The notes under the pieces were generated by a model. It was not told where the DNA came from, made no database searches, and saw nothing but the letters and a program-made list of their open reading frames with translations. The position numbers were made by a program, and so were the translations under genes. A DNA stretch of 64,000 nucleotides, taken from Gemmatimonadota bacterium (GTDB lineage: Bacteria > JAAXHH01). Below are positions 60,579-64,000 of this stretch, one piece after another. How positions within the stretch are numbered: the first letter of the stretch is position 1; each line of letters starts with the position of its first letter. Location of the stretch: assembly GCA_026705925.1 (NCBI GenBank), contig JAPOZT010000008.1, forward strand, positions 132,217 to 196,216, in the 5' to 3' direction.

Positions 60579-62023
60579 GGTACGGGGGGCGGCTCGGTAA
60601 AGGTCGGCTGCGTGATACCTGGCGGCCACGACATGCCCAGCGGCTGGGGCGGCTCGGGCGGCTCGGACAGCCGGGGCGGCCGCGGCGTATCGGGGCCGTG
60701 GCGTTCCACGTAGCGCTGCTGGGCCCGGCCGAGGAAGTCCGCCAGCCGGTCGAGCGTTTCCTGCGGCGACTGCCGGCCGAGGAGCATCTTCTGCTGCTCC
60801 TCGGTGACCAGCACCTCGATGAATTCACCCATTTCGGGCAGGTAGCTCGGGTACCAGTTCTGCAGGAGAGTAGTATCGGTGGCCATGTCCATGAACGGCC
60901 GCAGGAACCCCTGTCCGAAGTAGGGGTCGTCCATGCCCTGATTTACCGTTGGCAGCACGCTCGCGTCCTTGCTGTAGGCGATGAGCTGCTCCGGAGACAT
61001 CATCCATTCGTAGAAGGCCAGGGCGCCGTCGGGGTTCTTTGCCTCCCTGGAAATCGATAGGATCCAGATGTCGTTGGAGGCCACGTGGGCCCGGGGGCCT
61101 GCGGGCATGGGCGCGGTGACCAGGGTCGATTCGTCCATGCCGTGATCCAGGCAGGTGCGCACCACTTCCGGGTCCTGCTCGATGCACCCGCAGATCCCGG
61201 ACCAGAACCCCTGCACCAGTTCGTTGTATCCCCAGTTCACCGCGTCCGCAGGCGCCAGCCCGTCCCGGTAGATATCGTTCCAGTAGGTCAGTCCTTCCAC
61301 GTGCTCCGGGCTGTTGATGATGCAGTGCTGGTCCCCGTCGAACCACTCGTTTGTGCCGGAGAACTCCTCCAGGATGGGCCACCAGGTCCAGAAGCCCCCA
61401 CGGGCCCCGCGCAGGGCATAGCCGTAACGGCCCCGGTCCCGGTCGGTGATCCGCTCCAGCAACGCGCGCCAGCCGGTCCGCGTCGCCGCGGGTTCCAGTC
61501 CCTGCTCGTCCAGCCACCGCCTGCGGTAGAACATGGCCCGTGTCGTCAGTTCCAGGGGCAGGCCGTAGACCCGGCCGTCCTCGATGGCCGTGCTGCTCTC
61601 GCACCGGAGCAGCGCCGTCTGCGTGAAGGCGTCGCGATGGGGCCACGAAGCATACCAGGACGTCAGATCCTCGATGGCGCCCATGGCCCGGAACTCGGCC
61701 ATCCACTGGCCCGTCGCCGTGATCACGTCGGGCGGGTTGCCGCCGGCGATCATGGTCAGCAGCTTGGCGTGGCCCTGGTCCCACGGCACGGGCATCACTT
61801 CCACGCGCAGGTCGTCCCGCAAGGCCATGAAGCGGTCGACCTGGCGGACCAATGCCTGATTTTTCACCTCGCCCATCGGGCTGAAAACCGAGACGGTCCG
61901 GCCGTCGTCCCCGCCTCCGCAGCCCAGTACGGCCACGCCCGCGGCGGCGGTCCCACCGAGCCTGAGCATGTCGCGCCGGGTAAGTCTACGGGTTTTCCTG
62001 AAGGGTCTGGCGTGGTGAGGCAT
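60575..62023 (-). CDS. sugar-binding lipoprotein of ABC transporter (Tat), copy 1
   Basis: A 482-residue solute-binding protein (bacterial extracellular binding protein family 1). The N-terminus has a Tat motif TRRDMLRLGG and a lipobox ending LGCGGG near residue 35, so it is a Tat-secreted lipoprotein. VEVMPVPWDQGHAKLLTMIAGGNPPDVI is the family signature. About 60 % similar by eye to the gene upstream. The C-terminus carries a Pro-rich tail (RPPRLSEPPEPPQPLG). It overlaps the MalF-like permease by four bases. Likely binds an oligosaccharide; arabinosides are suggested by the adjacent glycosidase. Confidence 0.9.
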   Translation of the reverse strand: MPHHARPFRKTRRLTRRDMLRLGGTAAAGVAVLGCGGGDDGRTVSVFSPMGEVKNQALVRQVDRFMALRDDLRVEVMPVPWDQGHAKLLTMIAGGNPPDVITATGQWMAEFRAMGAIEDLTSWYASWPHRDAFTQTALLRCESSTAIEDGRVYGLPLELTTRAMFYRRRWLDEQGLEPAATRTGWRALLERITDRDRGRYGYALRGARGGFWTWWPILEEFSGTNEWFDGDQHCIINSPEHVEGLTYWNDIYRDGLAPADAVNWGYNELVQGFWSGICGCIEQDPEVVRTCLDHGMDESTLVTAPMPAGPRAHVASNDIWILSISREAKNPDGALAFYEWMMSPEQLIAYSKDASVLPTVNQGMDDPYFGQGFLRPFMDMATDTTLLQNWYPSYLPEMGEFIEVLVTEEQQKMLLGRQSPQETLDRLADFLGRAQQRYVERHGPDTPRPPRLSEPPEPPQPLGMSWPPGITQPTFTEPPPVP

Positions 62024-62108
62024 CGTGTGGGTTTCGCAACAGCGTATCGGTCGCCTGCACGGTCCTACGCCCAGTCCGTGCAATCGTACGGCGTGGTCTA
62101 TTTACGCG

Positions 62109-63506
62109 CTATGCCGGCGGCCGCGGCGTATCCGGGCCGTGCCGGTCCACGTACTTCTCCTGCGCCCGGGTCATGAAGTCGGCCAGCCGGTCGGCCGTCT
62201 CCTGGGGAGACTGCCGCCGCAGCAGCATCTTCTGGTGCTCCTCGGTCACCCGCACCTCCAGAAACTCCCCCATCTCCGGCAGGTAGTTGGGATACCAGTT
62301 CTGCAGGATGGACGGATCCGTGACCATTTCCACGAAGGACCGGTAGAGACCCTGTCCGAAGGCGGGGTCCTCCATCGCACTGGCGAAGGGCGGGATCATG
62401 TTGACGTCCCTGCAGTACCGGAGCCGTTGTTCGGGCGCCATCAGCCAGTCGAGGAAGGTCCAGGCTTCGTCCTTGTGCGGGGAGGCCGACGACATGGACG
62501 TATATCCCCCGTCGGACAGGGCCACGCGGGCCCTGGGACCGGTGGGCATGACCGTGATGTCGAGGCGGTCTTCGTCCAGGCCGTGCTCCAGGCAGGTCCG
62601 GACGACCTCGGGGTCCTGCTCCATCGTGCCGCAAAGCCCCGACCAGAATCCCTGGACCAGTTCGTTGAAACCCCAGTTCAGCGAGTCGGGCGGCGCGAGA
62701 CCGTCCTGGTATAGGTCGTTCCAGTAGGACAGGCCCGCCACGTGGTCCGGACTGTTGATGATGCACCGGTGGTCTTCGTCGAACCAGGCATTCGACCCGG
62801 CGTATTCCTGGGCGATGGGCCACCATGACCAGAAACCACCCCGGGCCCCCCGGAGCGCATAACCGTAACGTTGGCGGGAGGGGTCTGTGATCTTCTCGAG
62901 CAGCACCCGCCATTCCTCGCGCGTCTCCGCCGGCGCCAGCCCGTGTTCGTCGAGCCACTCGGTGCGGTAGAACATGGAGCGTACGGCCACCTCCGTGGGC
63001 AGGCCGAATACCTGGTTGCCGTCGAAGGCCATGGTCGACCGGGTCAGCTTTTTCACCTGCTCCGTGTAGCCGTGGAGATGGGGCCAGTCCCGCACCCAGG
63101 GTCCGAGGTCCTCGAGGGCGCCCATGGCCCGGAACTCGGTCACCCACCAGCTGGGAATGGTCATGACGTCGGGCGGCGCGCCGCCCAGGATGGCGGTGAG
63201 GTATTTCGAATGGGCCTGGTCCCAGGGCACCTTGATGTGCTCGATCCGGATACCTGGATGGATCTCCATGAACTCCGCGATGAGCGGTTCCAGAGACCGG
63301 TGCTTCTCCCGCGTCTGGGCCGTCATGAAGCGCACGGTCGTCCGGTCCGCCTGGCCGGTCCGGCCGGTCCGGCCCGCGCGGTCGTCACCGTCCCCACCGC
63401 AACCGGTCACGGCCGCGCCGAGCAGCGTGCCGCCGAGCAGGGCGCCGCCGCCGATTTTCAGGGCTTCGCGGCGGGTCAGTTTCCGGGGTTTGGCGGATGC
63501 GGTCAT
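62109..63506 (-). CDS. sugar-binding lipoprotein of ABC transporter (Tat), copy 2
   Basis: A 465-residue solute-binding protein paralogous to the next gene: Tat motif LTRREALKIGG, lipobox near GAAVTGCGG, signature IEHIKVPWDQAHSKYLTAILGGAPPDVM, and the shared block RYGYALRGARGGFW(S/T)WWPI. A short GRTGRTG repeat follows the lipobox, encoded by GGCCGGTCC-type repeats. Ends at DTPRPPA, without the Pro-rich tail of copy 1. Part of the operon running from the arabinofuranosidase to the permeases. Confidence 0.9.
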   Translation of the reverse strand: MTASAKPRKLTRREALKIGGGALLGGTLLGAAVTGCGGDGDDRAGRTGRTGQADRTTVRFMTAQTREKHRSLEPLIAEFMEIHPGIRIEHIKVPWDQAHSKYLTAILGGAPPDVMTIPSWWVTEFRAMGALEDLGPWVRDWPHLHGYTEQVKKLTRSTMAFDGNQVFGLPTEVAVRSMFYRTEWLDEHGLAPAETREEWRVLLEKITDPSRQRYGYALRGARGGFWSWWPIAQEYAGSNAWFDEDHRCIINSPDHVAGLSYWNDLYQDGLAPPDSLNWGFNELVQGFWSGLCGTMEQDPEVVRTCLEHGLDEDRLDITVMPTGPRARVALSDGGYTSMSSASPHKDEAWTFLDWLMAPEQRLRYCRDVNMIPPFASAMEDPAFGQGLYRSFVEMVTDPSILQNWYPNYLPEMGEFLEVRVTEEHQKMLLRRQSPQETADRLADFMTRAQEKYVDRHGPDTPRPPA

Positions 63507-63554
63507 GGGATGGATGGGACGTAGCCGCGGCGGTCGTGGAAGACGCGGCGCGGC

Positions 63555-64000
63555 TTACCACTTCTCGAGTTCGAAGGTCATCGCCGCGAAGGACAGCGGG
63601 GGAAGAAAACACTGGCTCCTGCCTCCGGCGACCTTGATTTCCCGGTAGGGCTGCTTGCCGACCAGGTCGGGCTGCTCAAACGAATTGGCCGCCTTCGGGT
63701 CCTGGCCTCCGGTGAGTATCTCGGCGCTGACCAGCGACTCGATCGGCCGGTCTTCGAGCACGATGCGCAGGGGCACGTCCGTGTCCGTGCTGCGGTTCGT
63801 GACGAAGACATGCAGTTTTCGGTCGTTCTGGATCATTGCCGCGTCGATGTAATTCACCCGCCCATAGCTCTCGCTCATGTAGCCCGCGCCGTCCACGAAG
63901 GTCCGGAGCGACGTGCCCTCCTGCCGCCCCGCGTACATGGTGAAGGGGTGGTAGATGGACTGTACGAGCAAGTCGTCTCCCCGGGTGATCAAAGGGGCGA
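63555..64000 (-). CDS. alpha-L-arabinofuranosidase-like glycoside hydrolase, C-terminal fragment
   Basis: The gene enters from the right edge; about 148 C-terminal residues are visible. APLITRGDDLLVQSIYHPF followed by MYAGRQEGTSL and a beta-sandwich (LHVFVTNRSTDTDVPLRIVL) ending LPPLSFAAMTFELEKW matches the end of GH51-type arabinofuranosidases, which remove arabinose from plant or algal polysaccharides. The catalytic domain is outside the window, so activity is inferred. It is the first visible gene of the sugar-transport operon (48 bp before the binding protein). Confidence 0.6.
   Translation of the reverse strand, partial: APLITRGDDLLVQSIYHPFTMYAGRQEGTSLRTFVDGAGYMSESYGRVNYIDAAMIQNDRKLHVFVTNRSTDTDVPLRIVLEDRPIESLVSAEILTGGQDPKAANSFEQPDLVGKQPYREIKVAGGRSQCFLPPLSFAAMTFELEKW

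Noticed and set aside
1..64000. tRNA or rRNA genes
   Set aside because: I found no cloverleaf-like sequences or rRNA landmarks by reading. A covariance-model scan would be needed to exclude small RNAs.
1..64000. Rho-independent terminators
   Set aside because: GC-rich inverted repeats occur between genes, but I found none followed by a convincing T-run, so none are listed.
1..64000. Prophage or transposon
   Set aside because: No integrase, transposase, structural phage gene or terminal inverted repeat was recognised.

Overview
This window is a high-GC (roughly 60-65 % by eye), densely coded bacterial chromosome segment with about 50 protein genes. I see no rRNA, tRNA, CRISPR array, insertion sequence or phage genes. 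Eight phytanoyl-CoA-dioxygenase-like (PhyH) genes, two sulfatases, two DUF6785-type membrane transporters, acetamidases, amidohydrolases, a UxuA-like dehydratase, Tat-exported enzymes and a probable PorD/DUF4835-like protein suggest an uncultured, probably marine, heterotroph of the FCB superphylum (Latescibacterota-like). That placement is inferred from gene content only.

Layout: 0-13.5 kb carries amino-acid and amide metabolism: a HpcH/HpaI aldolase fragment, a Tat-exported HisC-like aminotransferase, an amidohydrolase, a PhyH, two acetamidase/formamidase-like proteins (one with a long repetitive tail), an operon of class V aminotransferase, NIPSNAP protein and APC permease with EIIA-like and RCK_C domains, a gamma-glutamyltransferase and a D-cysteine-desulfhydrase-like enzyme. 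13.5-24 kb holds two sulfatase plus DUF6785-transporter modules, each with PhyH genes beside it. 24-29.3 kb is a six-gene plus-strand operon (small unknown protein, PhyH, bicupin, PhyH, enolase-superfamily dehydratase, VOC-bicupin fusion), apparently an undescribed small-molecule pathway.

30.4-32.1 kb is a stand-alone methyltransferase-HNH nuclease fusion with its own consensus promoter, the best candidate for an uncharacterised nucleic-acid-acting system. 32-37 kb has a sulfite-oxidase-like Mo enzyme, an amidohydrolase and a UxuA-like protein in one operon, a sialidase-like protein, and a Phd/VapC-type toxin-antitoxin pair with a palindromic operator. 37.7-49 kb holds a Gly/Pro-rich cupin, a 1567-residue fusion of a degenerate M28 peptidase with an FtsX-type permease, a tungstate/molybdate importer (permease and ATPase) with a PhyH, and DppB/DppC-like permeases with unusual N-terminal extensions.

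49-58.8 kb is more housekeeping: rho with a long minisatellite-bearing leader, an MFS transporter, two tandem cyclophilins, a TIGR03960-like radical SAM protein, the PorD-like protein, and a 52-codon zinc-ribbon gene. 58.8-64 kb is a carbohydrate ABC operon (arabinofuranosidase end, two paralogous Tat lipoprotein binding proteins, two permeases). Throughout, short tandem duplications of 15-30 bp sit at gene ends, in leaders and in poorly constrained coding extensions, and TTG start codons are common.
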